Shown one piece after another: positions 24,504 through 34,502 of a stretch of DNA of 64,000 nt (its first letter is position 1; each line of letters begins with the position of its first letter). This DNA comes from an uncultured Bacteroidia bacterium (GTDB taxonomy: Bacteria; Bacteroidota; Bacteroidia; Bacteroidales; UBA932), in contig CADBAY010000009.1 of assembly GCA_902792815.1 (NCBI GenBank), forward strand, positions 79,474 to 143,473, given 5' to 3'. The position numbers and the translations under genes were made by a program. The notes beneath the pieces are model-generated. The model made no database searches and was not told the origin of the DNA. It was given only the letters and a program-made list of their open reading frames with translations.

Positions 24504-25643
24504 ATGTCAAGACGCCTTGTCATACTGTGCTCCTTCCTGGCTCTGGGAACGCTTCTCCTCTCTTGCGAGAAAGAGGAGGAGCGTATCCCGGTGCTGACGT
24601 TGCCGTCCCCTATGCTGACTTCCGCCGGTGGCGAACAGACGCTTTCCGTCGCCGCCGAAAGCTCTTGGAAGCTTAGCGTCGATTATTTGGAGGGCGGCTC
24701 GGGATGGATTACCACCAGCGCCGCTTCGGGTAACGGATTTGAAAGCGTTACCGTTACGGTTGCCGCCAACGAGACCGACTCTCCCCGCAAGGCAAAGCTG
24801 AGGCTGGATACTCGTGCCCACTCGGTCAATCTGGAAATTACCCAATCTGCCAACGTATCGCATAGTTTCCCGAGCTGGATGATGGAACTTCCGTCTCCCC
24901 AGGACAACGACGACCTGATGTTTTTTATCCACGACATGAAGGGCGGTACTTACGTGGACATGGCCACAAGCGGTACCCGCAACTGGTCGTTCTACTGGGA
25001 CAGCAAGAATTATGTATCCATCTGGGTGGCCTATCCTCTTAACGCCGGTTTGCTCGAAGGCAATTATGGCCGTTACGACATCTTCATCGACGATCCCATC
25101 CTGACGGATTTGAAGTTGAAGCAACCTTATCTGACAGGCGGCTCGTATGGAGGAGGCTGGACCAGGGGACATCAGATTCCGTCGGCGGACAGGCAGAAGG
25201 CAGCCTCTAACAAGTCTACTTTCTATGCTACCAATATGACACCCCAGCAATATGATTTCAACGGGGAGATTTGGGCTAATCTGGAAAGTAAGGTGCGTAC
25301 CTATGCCAAGAACTGCGACACCCTGTATGTCTGCACAGGCTGCGATATCCGTTCGCCCCTTGGCTATACAGGCGACAAGAGCGGCGTGTCCGTAGCTATC
25401 CCGTCGGCATATTTTAAGGCACTCCTTCGCCGCAAGGGCAACGATTGGTCGGCAGTCGGTTACTACCTGCCGCACACCAAGGACATTTCAAAAAACAATT
25501 TCCAAAACTACTCCATGTCCATCGAGGCGCTGGAGAAGAAGACCGGTCTTGATTTCTTTGCCAATCTGCCGGCATTTCTCGGGAAAGACAAAGCAGCGGC
25601 CATTGAAGGGGCCGATCCTAACTCTACACTTATCAACTGGTAA
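24504..25643 (+). CDS. Lipoprotein DNA/RNA non-specific endonuclease (NUC1/NucA family) with BACON domain
   Basis: A 379-aa lipoprotein. Cys21 ends the lipobox (TLLLSC) and is followed by EKEEER, an acidic stretch like known surface-export signals of Bacteroidota. Residues ~30-115 are a BACON sandwich. The nuclease domain (~125-375) shows the beta-beta-alpha-metal motif: TRGHQIPSADR with general-base His223, then YATNMTPQ with the metal-ligand Asn244 and a second Asn253 before the IWANLESKVR helix. The consensus DRGH reads TRGH here. Such enzymes cut double- and single-stranded DNA and RNA outside the cell. The neighbouring phosphodiesterase and receptors suggest a role in nucleic-acid foraging. 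Confidence 0.88.
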   Translation: MSRRLVILCSFLALGTLLLSCEKEEERIPVLTLPSPMLTSAGGEQTLSVAAESSWKLSVDYLEGGSGWITTSAASGNGFESVTVTVAANETDSPRKAKLRLDTRAHSVNLEITQSANVSHSFPSWMMELPSPQDNDDLMFFIHDMKGGTYVDMATSGTRNWSFYWDSKNYVSIWVAYPLNAGLLEGNYGRYDIFIDDPILTDLKLKQPYLTGGSYGGGWTRGHQIPSADRQKAASNKSTFYATNMTPQQYDFNGEIWANLESKVRTYAKNCDTLYVCTGCDIRSPLGYTGDKSGVSVAIPSAYFKALLRRKGNDWSAVGYYLPHTKDISKNNFQNYSMSIEALEKKTGLDFFANLPAFLGKDKAAAIEGADPNSTLINW

Positions 25644-25652
25644 CCCACGAAT

Positions 25653-26744
25653 ATGAGAAAGATTATTGTCTCCCTCTCCGTATTGATGTTGGTGCTATCT
25701 TGCGGCACCCCTGCCCGGATGACCCAGGGCAACAATAGCGGAACTTCTTATGTAATAGGTTTCTACAACTTGGAAAACCTTTTCGACATTTACCACGACG
25801 ACGGTAAGAACGATTACGAATATCTTCCGGACGGCGCCAATAACTGGACAGAAGCAAAATATACCAAGAAATTGCAGAATATGGCCAGGGTTATCGCCGA
25901 GATGAAGAAAGACAACGGAGTATGGCATGCCGTGCTCGGCGTTTCTGAAGTTGAGAACCGCCACGTTCTGGAAGACCTTGTTTCAGAGCCCGCCATTGCC
26001 GATGCCAATTATCAGATAGTACATTACGACAGCCCGGACCGCCGAGGCGTGGATTGCGCGTTGTTCTATCGTCCGGATGTTTTCAAATTCATTGCCAGCG
26101 AGGCCATTCCGTTCACCTTCGACCCGTCACGCATAGACTGGAGTCAGTGGACCCAGGAGGAGAAGGATAATTTCAAGACCCGTGACGTGCTGATGGTCCG
26201 TGGAACCATCGACGGTGAAATGTTTGCCTTCTTCGTGTGCCACCTTCCGTCCCGTCTGGGCGGAAAGGGCGCCGACCTCCGTCCTCGCGGCGCCGAGATC
26301 GCTTACAAGCGGGCAATGGAGCTGCAGAAGGAATTCCCGGGCATCAAGATAGTGGTTATGGGCGATATGAACGACAATCCCCAGGATGTGTCCATGACCG
26401 AATTCCTGCGTGGCAGGGAGTTCCGCGAGGATCTCACGGACGAAGACTTCTTCGACCCGTTCCTGAGCATGATCAAGGCCGGATATGCGTCGCTTTATTA
26501 TCAGGGCGGCAACAATATCTTCGATATAGTTATGGTCAACAACGCCCTGGCCAATGCCGCTCCCGGAACTTTCCAGATCCAGCCTATCGTGAAGCAGAAG
26601 TATTACGGCCGTATCTTCGCCAAGCCGTTCATGACCAACCAGAGCGGCCAGTATAAAGGCACCCCGCTCCGCACTTTCTCGGGCGGTTCCTTCGTAGGAG
26701 GCTTCTCCGACCACTATCCCACTTACATTGTCATTAAGAAATAA
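25653..26744 (+). CDS. Endonuclease/exonuclease/phosphatase-family lipoprotein
   Basis: A 363-aa lipoprotein (lipobox LVLSC, Cys17). It has the full EEP motif set: FYNLENLFD with Asn39, GVSEVENRHVLEDL with the metal ligand Glu99, the central DCALFYRPDVF strand, GDMNDNPQD, and the C-terminal GFSDHYPTYIV with Asp353-His354. These belong to Mg-dependent phosphodiesterases and nucleases related to DNase I. Its place ten bases after the NUC1-type nuclease gene suggests a sequential action on oligonucleotides, but substrates could include other phosphodiesters. Confidence 0.88.
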   Translation: MRKIIVSLSVLMLVLSCGTPARMTQGNNSGTSYVIGFYNLENLFDIYHDDGKNDYEYLPDGANNWTEAKYTKKLQNMARVIAEMKKDNGVWHAVLGVSEVENRHVLEDLVSEPAIADANYQIVHYDSPDRRGVDCALFYRPDVFKFIASEAIPFTFDPSRIDWSQWTQEEKDNFKTRDVLMVRGTIDGEMFAFFVCHLPSRLGGKGADLRPRGAEIAYKRAMELQKEFPGIKIVVMGDMNDNPQDVSMTEFLRGREFREDLTDEDFFDPFLSMIKAGYASLYYQGGNNIFDIVMVNNALANAAPGTFQIQPIVKQKYYGRIFAKPFMTNQSGQYKGTPLRTFSGGSFVGGFSDHYPTYIVIKK

Positions 26745-26749
26745 CACAT

Positions 26750-29710
26750 ATGACTAAACGAATAATTTTGGCATTTGCTGCGGCTCTTGCGTCACTGACC
26801 ATCTTTGCGCAGGGCCCTACCGGCGGCGTGAAAGGTACGGTCATCAACCGTAATGGCCGTCAGCCGGTGGAAAACGCCCGCCTGATCCTGAAGCAGGGCG
26901 CTGCAGAGATTGCTACAGTCTCATCCGCCCAGGACGGCAGCTTCCTCATTCCGGAGCTGGAAGACGGTATGTACACCCTGGTAATCGAGGCTCCTGAATA
27001 CCTTGAGAGCCAGGTGCAGGTAACCGTTAATGACGGCTATGTAAAGAACATGTTCAATATCTCGCTCACCGGGATCCAGAGAGTGACGGAAGTTGACGAT
27101 GATTCCTTTGCTGCCTTCGATATGGACGACTCCGGGTTCAACGACAACCCGACCATCCTGTTCGGCAGCAATGACGTATTCAACAATATTGCCGGATACA
27201 ATTTCTCTTCCGTGCGTTTCCGCGCCCGTGGATACAATTCCGAGAGCCAGGAGGTCTATCTTGCCGGTGTAAAGATGAACGACGCCATTACAGGATACGG
27301 CCCGTTCTCCCTTTGGAGCGGCCTGAATGAGGCCATGCGCTCCAAGGAGACCGTGAACGGAGCCGAGGTCTCCGACGTGGCCCTTGGCGGCTATAACGGC
27401 GTGACCAACGTATTCGGAACTGCCGGGCAGGTGCGCAAGGGCCTCCGGGGCAGCGTGTTGACCAACAGCTCGCTGTACCGTCTGCGCCTTATGGCATCTT
27501 ATGCAACCGGCCCCATGGACAACGGCTGGGCTTTTGCCACCAACGTGAGTGCCCGCCTTGGCGGCAACGACTGGATAGACGGTGTGTACTACCGTTCGTT
27601 TGCCTACTATCTGGCTGCCGACAAGGTGTTCGACGATGTCCACACCCTGCATTTTGCCATCTTCGGCACGCCGGGAGAGCGCGGCGCCCAGATGGCTTCC
27701 ACCCAGGAAGTGTATGACCTCATGTACGACAATATGTACAATGCCAACTGGGGCTACCAGAACGGCCGTGTGCGTAATGCACGCGTTCGCAAGACACATG
27801 AGCCCGTCGCATATGTACAATGGGATTTCAAGCCCTCCGATATATTCCAGGGGAGCGCTACGGTGCTTTATCGTTTCGGTAAGAACGGATATACCGCACT
27901 TGACTGGTACAATGCGCAGGATCCCCGTCCTGACTATTACCGCAATCTGCCGTCGTATTTTTACAACGACAACCCTGACTATAAGAGGAATAACCAGGCT
28001 AAAGCCATCGAGGCTTTTAAGTCGTGGTATAACGAGGTGCCTGACGTAGTCCACATGAACTGGGACCGCATATACCAGGTGAATAATTTGAGCTATGTTC
28101 CCAACGAGAACGGCGAGACCAAGCGTTCCAAATACGTTCAGGAGGAACGCCGTACCGACCAGAACGACCTTAACTTCTCTACGAGTTTCAAGTATCGTCC
28201 CCAGGCCTGGCTCACGGTTACGGGAGGCCTGAACGCCAAGTGGAACAAGACTCATTATTACAAGATCCTGGCCGACCTTCTGGGTGGACAGTATTTCGTA
28301 GATGTGGACAATTTTGCCGACCGTGACTTTGCATCCACGCCCTTTATGGCCGCCAACGACCTCGAGTATTATCTGGCTCACGGCGGCAAGTCGCGGATTC
28401 TTCACGTAGGTGATAAATACGGTTATGATTACAATGCCCATGTGCACAATTACGGCGGATGGGCCAACGGCGAGTTCTCATTCGGCAATCTCGGCATCAA
28501 TGTGGGCGCCAAGCTTGGCTACCAGCGTTTCTGGCGCGAGGGTTTGACCCGCAAGGGCCTTTTCCCAGGAAAAGAGTTCACCGACCCTGTAAGCGGCATC
28601 ACCGTGCAGCCTGCCAAGGATTCCAAGGGTGAGGTGATAACCTCGTTCGGCAATTCCAAGAAGGCGCATTTCCTGACCTATGCCGCCAAGCTGGGCGTCA
28701 ATTTTGTTATTGGCGGCAACATGAGGGTCTATGGTAATGTGGGTTATTTCAACGACGCTCCTACCTTCAACCAGGTATTCCTGAGCCCGCGTACCAGGAA
28801 CAGCATGGTGGATAAGCTCACTACCGTCAAGACTTTCGCCTCCGACCTCAACTGGCAGTACAGCGGCAACGGTATCAATGTGCGCGCTACCGCTTACTAC
28901 ACCACCATCAAGGACCAGAGCAAGATCATGAGCGCATACGACGACGTGCAGAACGCCTTCTCCAACTTCGCCCTCAGCGGTATCGACCAGAGGCACGTGG
29001 GTATGGAGCTGGGATTCAAAATACCGACCTACTTCATCCCCAACCTGAGCGTGCAGGGCGTCGTGGCCTATGGCGAGGCCGTCTATACTTCCAATCCCAC
29101 CATGGTGCAGACTCTTGACAACAGCGCCTCCCTTGTAAGCTACAATGGCAGCGAGGTCATGAATGTCTCTTTCTGGAAGAATCATCCCGTTTATCCTCGT
29201 GACGTGTATAACAACATTCCCGAGGGCACCGGCCTCAACGATTACACCAGCCTGAAGAAACATTATGTGCCTTCCACGCCCCAGACAGCCGTGAGCCTCG
29301 GCCTTGCATGGAACTACAACTATTGGTTCGTGGATGCCGACGTGGAATACTTTGACCGCGCTTATCTGGACATGAACCCTCTGTACCGTACTGACTATGC
29401 GGTCATGGGCCCGGACTACAAGGCGACTCCCGAAGAAATCGAGTATATGGCCACCCAGGAGAAGTTCGCTCCTGCTTTCCTGCTGAACTTCTCGGTGGGC
29501 AAGTCCTTCTATATCCAGCGTAAATACCAGCTCGGCTTCTCGCTCAACGCCAAGAACATCCTCAACAATCGCGATGTCAAGACCGGCGGTTACGAGCAGA
29601 CCCGAATGGTGGACAATACCGAGGGCAAGAACAGGTTCTACCGTTTCGACTCCAAGTATTTCTATATGCCAGGATTCAACTATATGCTTAACGTTTATTT
29701 CAGATTCTAA
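26750..29710 (+). CDS. TonB-dependent receptor with carboxypeptidase-regulatory domain
   Basis: A 986-aa outer-membrane receptor. Signal peptide ~1-20 (MTKRIILAFAAALASLTIFA), carboxypeptidase-regulatory domain ~25-105 (GVKGTVINRNGRQPVENARL), plug ~110-230 (FRARGYNSESQEVYLAGVKM, a pattern common in receptors paired with DUF5689 proteins), then the barrel ending FNYMLNVYFRF. It is not closely related to the two Oar-like receptors. It lies five bases after the EEP gene and five before the DUF5689 gene, so receptor, hydrolases and lipoproteins are made from one transcript. Confidence 0.92.
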   Translation: MTKRIILAFAAALASLTIFAQGPTGGVKGTVINRNGRQPVENARLILKQGAAEIATVSSAQDGSFLIPELEDGMYTLVIEAPEYLESQVQVTVNDGYVKNMFNISLTGIQRVTEVDDDSFAAFDMDDSGFNDNPTILFGSNDVFNNIAGYNFSSVRFRARGYNSESQEVYLAGVKMNDAITGYGPFSLWSGLNEAMRSKETVNGAEVSDVALGGYNGVTNVFGTAGQVRKGLRGSVLTNSSLYRLRLMASYATGPMDNGWAFATNVSARLGGNDWIDGVYYRSFAYYLAADKVFDDVHTLHFAIFGTPGERGAQMASTQEVYDLMYDNMYNANWGYQNGRVRNARVRKTHEPVAYVQWDFKPSDIFQGSATVLYRFGKNGYTALDWYNAQDPRPDYYRNLPSYFYNDNPDYKRNNQAKAIEAFKSWYNEVPDVVHMNWDRIYQVNNLSYVPNENGETKRSKYVQEERRTDQNDLNFSTSFKYRPQAWLTVTGGLNAKWNKTHYYKILADLLGGQYFVDVDNFADRDFASTPFMAANDLEYYLAHGGKSRILHVGDKYGYDYNAHVHNYGGWANGEFSFGNLGINVGAKLGYQRFWREGLTRKGLFPGKEFTDPVSGITVQPAKDSKGEVITSFGNSKKAHFLTYAAKLGVNFVIGGNMRVYGNVGYFNDAPTFNQVFLSPRTRNSMVDKLTTVKTFASDLNWQYSGNGINVRATAYYTTIKDQSKIMSAYDDVQNAFSNFALSGIDQRHVGMELGFKIPTYFIPNLSVQGVVAYGEAVYTSNPTMVQTLDNSASLVSYNGSEVMNVSFWKNHPVYPRDVYNNIPEGTGLNDYTSLKKHYVPSTPQTAVSLGLAWNYNYWFVDADVEYFDRAYLDMNPLYRTDYAVMGPDYKATPEEIEYMATQEKFAPAFLLNFSVGKSFYIQRKYQLGFSLNAKNILNNRDVKTGGYEQTRMVDNTEGKNRFYRFDSKYFYMPGFNYMLNVYFRF

Positions 29711-29715
29711 GCGCC

Positions 29716-30924
29716 ATGAAAAAGTTTTTATTCTCAATAGCTGCCCTTGCGGCACTCGTTTCCTGCCAGAGTCTGATTGAAGAATGGCAGCCGGTGAATC
29801 CCAGGCCCTACGAAGAGGGTAAACCTTTCACCCCCGTCAACATGGACTCCGAGGTGAACGCCACTATCGCTCAAATCAAGGCGCTTTATAAAAACCATGG
29901 CACTCCGGTTGAGATTATCGATAACCTTATTATCAAGGGCGAGATAACCACTTCGGACGAAGACGGCAACGTCTATCGCGAAATCTATATCCAGGATGCT
30001 ACCGGCGCCATTTGCCTAAAGCTGGGCCGCAGCTCTTCTTATGACGACTACAAGGTAGGCCAGATACTGTATGTTAAGTGCCGCGGCCTTGTGGTGGGCG
30101 AATACGGATACAAGAGCGGCAATTACGGCGGCGCTGGTCTCCTCCAACTCGGACTTCTCGGCGATGGCTGGCAAGATTATCTCGACGGCATTACGGATAC
30201 CGAGCCGGAATATGAAACCTCGTACATCGATCTTGCTCCCATTATCAACGAGCACATTTTCCGAGGAGCCATCCTTCCTCAGGAGCAACGGGTTAAGCCT
30301 TCCTATTTCACGGGAGCTGAGCTCACTGCCATGAAAGATGCCACCCAAAGCCCCATAGTGAGTATGTACACCAGGCTTGACGGCCTTACTTACGGCAACT
30401 CCGACAATGGCAAGGAGATTTTCTGCCTGTTCTATCCCGATCCTAACCTGAATCATACCAAGTATGAGTCCTGGAACCGCGTGTTCCTTTCTTCGCCCAA
30501 CAACAGGGCCAAGGGCGCGGACTATACCTTCGGCATCACTACCTGGTCGCTTACCAAGAATCGTTTCCTGACCCTCGCCCAGTCGGGTGTGTGGGACGAT
30601 GTTGAGATAGGCGACGGCAGCGGCGTCATAGGCCAGGCGTACACTTCCTTTGACAACTTCGGCTACGAAGAGTTGTACAAAGACGTGATCATCTCCCATC
30701 CCAATGCACAGAGCGTGAGCCATTACTTTATGTACGACGGAGTGGAAGTGCAGGTGCGCACAAGCGGTTATGCCCGCTTTGCCGACGTGGCCATTCCCGA
30801 AGACGTGCGCAATGGCAGCAAAAAGGTGGATATAGTGGGTATTCTGTCGCGTTATCAAGGCAGCGCCCAGTTCACTCTGCTGGATGTATTTTATTCCGGG
30901 ACAACAAACAGTCTTATTAAATGA
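29716..30924 (+). CDS. DUF5689 lipoprotein
   Basis: A 402-aa lipoprotein, Cys17 (LAALVSC). Residues ~40-260 match DUF5689 as I know it: ATIAQIKALYKN, IIKGEITTSDEDGNVYREIY, IYIQDATGAICLKLG, then VGQILYVKCRGLVVGEYG, which is an OB-like fold. The remainder is a C-terminal beta-rich domain with a second OB-like strand set at the end (KVDIVGILSRYQGSAQFTLL). DUF5689 genes commonly sit beside TonB receptors and secreted nucleases or phosphodiesterases in Bacteroidota. The stop overlaps the next start by four bases (ATGA). Probably the ligand-presenting partner of the receptor. Confidence 0.83.
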   Translation: MKKFLFSIAALAALVSCQSLIEEWQPVNPRPYEEGKPFTPVNMDSEVNATIAQIKALYKNHGTPVEIIDNLIIKGEITTSDEDGNVYREIYIQDATGAICLKLGRSSSYDDYKVGQILYVKCRGLVVGEYGYKSGNYGGAGLLQLGLLGDGWQDYLDGITDTEPEYETSYIDLAPIINEHIFRGAILPQEQRVKPSYFTGAELTAMKDATQSPIVSMYTRLDGLTYGNSDNGKEIFCLFYPDPNLNHTKYESWNRVFLSSPNNRAKGADYTFGITTWSLTKNRFLTLAQSGVWDDVEIGDGSGVIGQAYTSFDNFGYEELYKDVIISHPNAQSVSHYFMYDGVEVQVRTSGYARFADVAIPEDVRNGSKKVDIVGILSRYQGSAQFTLLDVFYSGTTNSLIK

Positions 30925-32918
30925 AAAAGCTTTTGATTGTGATGGGAGCAGCCCTTATGCTTGCATCGTGTAATTCTTCCAATGTTTTCCTCCAGGAGTG
31001 GGATACTCCGTACGGCATCCCTCCGTTCGACAAAATAAAGATAGGGGACTATATGCCGGCCATCAAGGCCGGTATCGAGCAGCAGAACGCCGAGATCCAG
31101 GCCATCATCGACAACCAGGAGGCTCCTTCGTTCGAGAATACCGTTGCCGCCTTTGACCGCAGCGGCGCTTTGCTCGAGAAGGTCACCAACGTGCTTTTCA
31201 ACGTCAGCGAGTCGGACTACACCCCGGAGCTTAATGCCATAGTGGAGGAGGCTACGCCCGTCATCTCCGCCCACGGAGACAATCTAATGATGAATCCCAA
31301 GCTCTTCGAGCGCGTGAAGGCCGTTTATGAGGCTCCTCAGGACAATCTGACCCGTGAGCAGCAGATGCTCCTTAAGGATCTCTATGAGGGCTTTGTACGC
31401 AACGGAATCGGCCTTGACGAGGCCGGGCAGGCGCGTATGAAAGAGATCAACAGCGAGCTTGCCACGCTTGCCCTGACCTTCGGCAACAATCTGCTTGCCC
31501 AGTCCAACGCTTTTAAGGATTCGGTGGGATTTTCGGTGGCGTCGTATTACGACAAGATGGCTTCCGAGGCCGACAGGGCGCAGCGCGAAAAGATATTCCG
31601 CCTCTACTCCAACCGCGGCAACAACGGCGATGAGTTCGACAACAAAGCCACGGTGCTGCGCATCATGGAGCTTCGCATCGAAAAGGCTAAGCTGATGGGC
31701 TATGAGAGCCCCGCCGCCTTCATCCTTGAAGACAAGATGGCCCACGATCCCGCTACGGTGGATGCGTTCCTGGGTGATATCATGGCAGCCGCCATGCGCC
31801 GCGCCAAGGAAGAAGTGGCCGACATGCAAAAGCTTATGGATGAAGATGTGGCCGCCGGCGTACTTCCTGCAGGCTCCCGCATCGAGCCGTGGGACTATAT
31901 GTACTATGCCGAGAAGGTCCGCAAAGCCCGCTACGACCTTGACGAGAGCGAGGTGAGCCAGTATTTCAAGATGGAAAACGTCCGCGCCGGAGTGTTCGGA
32001 AATGCTTCCAGGCTCTACGGGATACAGTTCGAGCCCATAAGCGGCGTGCCCCTTTACAATCCTGAGTGCGAGGCCTTCAAGGTCACCGATTCCGACGGCT
32101 CTCTCATCGGCATCATCATCACCGACTACTATCCCCGCGACTCCAAGCGTGGCGGTGCCTGGATGACCAACTTCGTCAACCAGTGGGAGGGAGTGCGTCC
32201 TGTGATCGTGAACGTGGGCAACTTCAACAAGCCCACTGCGGATACCCCTTCGCTGCTCACCATCGACCAGGTGGAGACAATGTTCCATGAGTTCGGACAC
32301 GCCCTCCACGGGCTGCTGAGCCAGTGTAAGTACAAGGGCGTCAGCGGCACTTCCGTCAAGCGCGACTTCGTGGAATTCCCTTCGCAAGTCAACGAGAACT
32401 GGGCTTTCGAGCCCGAGGTGCTTGCCACCTATGCCTTCCATTACAAGACCGGCGAGGTGATTCCCGCCGAACTGGTGGCCAAGGTTCAGGCCGCGGCCAA
32501 TTTCAACCAGGGCTTTACCACCGGCGAACTTTGCGCCGCCAGTATCCTGGACATGAAGTGGCACGAGCTCTCCAGCATCGAAGGAATCACGGTTCCCGAG
32601 TTCGAAAAAAAAGTCTGCGAAGAGATGGGCTTGATTAAAGAGATCATCCCGCGCTACCGCAGCACTTACTTTAACCATATCTTCGGATCCAGCGGCTACA
32701 GCGCCGGCTACTACAGCTATCTGTGGGCGGAGGTGCTTGACAAAGACGCCTTCGAGCTCTTCAAGCAGAAGGGTATTTTCGACCCCGAAACCGCAATGAG
32801 CCTGCGCCGCAACGTGCTGGAGAAGGGCGGCAGCGAGGAGCCTATGACCCTTTACCGCGCCTTCCGCGGCGCCGATCCCGATTCGGGTGCTTTGCTTCGT
32901 GCAAGAGGCCTTAAATAG
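30921..32918 (+). CDS. dcp: M3-family metallopeptidase, peptidyl-dipeptidase Dcp-like lipoprotein
   Basis: A 665-aa zinc peptidase. The HEFGH motif is at 456-460 (FHEFGHALHGLLS), the third ligand lies in the downstream helix (FVEFPSQVNENW), and the length and C-terminal YSYLWAEVLDKDAFE block are those of Dcp. The N-terminus is a lipoprotein signal with Cys17 (MLASC), so it should act in the periplasm or at the surface rather than in the cytoplasm. It releases C-terminal dipeptides from short peptides in characterised homologues. It is last in the nuclease-receptor unit and may serve general scavenging. Confidence 0.92.
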   Translation: MKKLLIVMGAALMLASCNSSNVFLQEWDTPYGIPPFDKIKIGDYMPAIKAGIEQQNAEIQAIIDNQEAPSFENTVAAFDRSGALLEKVTNVLFNVSESDYTPELNAIVEEATPVISAHGDNLMMNPKLFERVKAVYEAPQDNLTREQQMLLKDLYEGFVRNGIGLDEAGQARMKEINSELATLALTFGNNLLAQSNAFKDSVGFSVASYYDKMASEADRAQREKIFRLYSNRGNNGDEFDNKATVLRIMELRIEKAKLMGYESPAAFILEDKMAHDPATVDAFLGDIMAAAMRRAKEEVADMQKLMDEDVAAGVLPAGSRIEPWDYMYYAEKVRKARYDLDESEVSQYFKMENVRAGVFGNASRLYGIQFEPISGVPLYNPECEAFKVTDSDGSLIGIIITDYYPRDSKRGGAWMTNFVNQWEGVRPVIVNVGNFNKPTADTPSLLTIDQVETMFHEFGHALHGLLSQCKYKGVSGTSVKRDFVEFPSQVNENWAFEPEVLATYAFHYKTGEVIPAELVAKVQAAANFNQGFTTGELCAASILDMKWHELSSIEGITVPEFEKKVCEEMGLIKEIIPRYRSTYFNHIFGSSGYSAGYYSYLWAEVLDKDAFELFKQKGIFDPETAMSLRRNVLEKGGSEEPMTLYRAFRGADPDSGALLRARGLK

Positions 32919-32924
32919 TTTGAG

Positions 32925-32953
32925 AATCGCCGGAACTTTTCCGGCGATTTTTG
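32925..32953 (+). terminator. Intrinsic terminator of the nuclease-receptor-peptidase unit
   Basis: Nine-base perfect stem AATCGCCGG / CCGGCGATT with a 7-nt loop, followed by TTTTTG. The T-run merges into the gpmI promoter. Confidence 0.88.
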
Positions 32954-32961
32954 TAAATTTG
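32954..32961 (+). promoter_or_regulatory. -7 element TAAATTTG for the gpmI operon
   Basis: TAnnTTTG match directly abutting the upstream terminator; 20 bases separate it from the gpmI ATG. Confidence 0.55.
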
Positions 32962-32981
32962 CAAGATTTAATTTGCAGTAT

Positions 32982-34502
32982 ATGAAAAACAAAGTTCTTT
33001 TGATGATTCTTGACGGTTGGGGCGAGGGACGCCACGACCATAGCAACGCAATTTATACCCAGGGAGCACCCTTCATCGACAGCCTCCGCGCCAAATACCC
33101 CATGGCACATCTTCACGCTTGCGGCGAATACGTAGGCCTTCCCGACGGCCAGATGGGCAACAGCGAGGTGGGACACATGAACCTCGGTGCCGGCCGCATA
33201 GTTTATCAGGACCTGGTTAAGGTGAATATGGCCTGCCGCGAGCACCGTCTCCTGCAGAACCCCGAGATCCGTGCCGCCTACGACAATGTAAAGAAGAACG
33301 GTGGCAAACTCCATTTCTTCGGTCTTTGCTCCCACGGCGGAGTCCACTCGTCCCTTAACCATCTGTACGAGTTCCTCGCCGAGGCCAAGAACGAAGGCAT
33401 TTCAGAGGTGTACGTGCACTGTTTCATGGACGGACGCGACACCGATCCCCGCAGCGGCTATGGATTCGTAAAGGAACTGGAAGAGAAGATGGCGCAGACC
33501 ACCGGCCGCGTGGCCACCGTCTGCGGCCGATTCTACGCCATGGACCGTGACAAGCGCTGGAACCGCATCAAGGAAGCCTACGACATGCTTGTCGAGGGCA
33601 AAGGTGCACAGTTCGAAAGCGCCCTTGAGGGCATCCAGGCATCCTACGACGCCGACGTCACCGACGAATTCATCAAGCCCATCGTGATCACCAAAGACGG
33701 CAAGCCCCTCGCCAAGGTCGAGGCCGGCGATACCGTAATCTTCTACAACTTCCGCAACGACCGCGCCCGCGAGCTCACCAACGTGCTCACACAGAACGAC
33801 ATGCCCGAAGAAGGCATGCACACCGTTTCCCTGTACTACTGCACCCTTACTCCTTACGACGCTTCGTTCACCGGACTTCATATCCTCTTCCCCAAGGAAG
33901 AAGTGCAGGACACCCTTGGCGAAACCATCTCCAAGGCCGGTCTGCGCCAGCTCCGTATAGCCGAGACCGAGAAATACGCCCACGTGACCTTCTTCTTCAA
34001 CGGCGGGCGCGAAACTCCCTTCGAGAATGAAGACCGCATACTTGTGAATTCTCCCAAGGTGGCCACCTACGACCTGCAGCCCGAGATGAGCGCCGTCGAG
34101 GTGACCGACCGCCTGTGCGAGGCCATCCGCAGCGAGAAAGAGGACCTCATCATCCTCAATTATGCCAACGGCGACATGGTTGGACATACCGGTGTCTACA
34201 AGGCCATCTGCAACGCAGTCGGGTGCATTGACGGCTGCGTGGAGACCACCATCACCTGTGCCCTCAACCACGGCTATGTGGTGCTTCTCACCGCCGACCA
34301 CGGCAATGCCGACTATGCAGTCAACGAAGACGGTTCCCCCAATACCGCCCACTCCCTCAACCTGGTGCAGTTCATCGTAATAGGTGCCGGCGACGAGGTC
34401 AAGACGGTCAAGGACGGCGCCCTCTGCAACGTGGCTCCTACCATCCTCAAGCTGATGGGCATCCCTCAGCCCGAGGCTATGACTGCCGAGCCTCTGATCT
34501 GA
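32982..34502 (+). CDS. gpmI: 2,3-bisphosphoglycerate-independent phosphoglycerate mutase
   Basis: A 506-aa Mn-dependent glycolytic enzyme interconverting 3- and 2-phosphoglycerate. The N-terminal metal site is [10 protein letters not shown] with Asp11, the phosphoserine nucleophile is Ser61 in [14 protein letters not shown], the middle domain has FMDGRDTDP, and the C-terminal metal site has TADHGNAD. The length is standard. The ATG at 32982 is chosen because [14 protein letters not shown] is the family's start; the frame opens three codons earlier. It heads a run of overlapping genes (manA, rnr, M28, dapF). Confidence 0.97.
   Translation: MKNKVLLMILDGWGEGRHDHSNAIYTQGAPFIDSLRAKYPMAHLHACGEYVGLPDGQMGNSEVGHMNLGAGRIVYQDLVKVNMACREHRLLQNPEIRAAYDNVKKNGGKLHFFGLCSHGGVHSSLNHLYEFLAEAKNEGISEVYVHCFMDGRDTDPRSGYGFVKELEEKMAQTTGRVATVCGRFYAMDRDKRWNRIKEAYDMLVEGKGAQFESALEGIQASYDADVTDEFIKPIVITKDGKPLAKVEAGDTVIFYNFRNDRARELTNVLTQNDMPEEGMHTVSLYYCTLTPYDASFTGLHILFPKEEVQDTLGETISKAGLRQLRIAETEKYAHVTFFFNGGRETPFENEDRILVNSPKVATYDLQPEMSAVEVTDRLCEAIRSEKEDLIILNYANGDMVGHTGVYKAICNAVGCIDGCVETTITCALNHGYVVLLTADHGNADYAVNEDGSPNTAHSLNLVQFIVIGAGDEVKTVKDGALCNVAPTILKLMGIPQPEAMTAEPLI

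Noticed and set aside
31284-33362. 692-codon minus-strand open frame opposite the M3 peptidase and gpmI
   Set aside because: It spans a terminator and two established genes; the translation is low-complexity with no recognisable fold.
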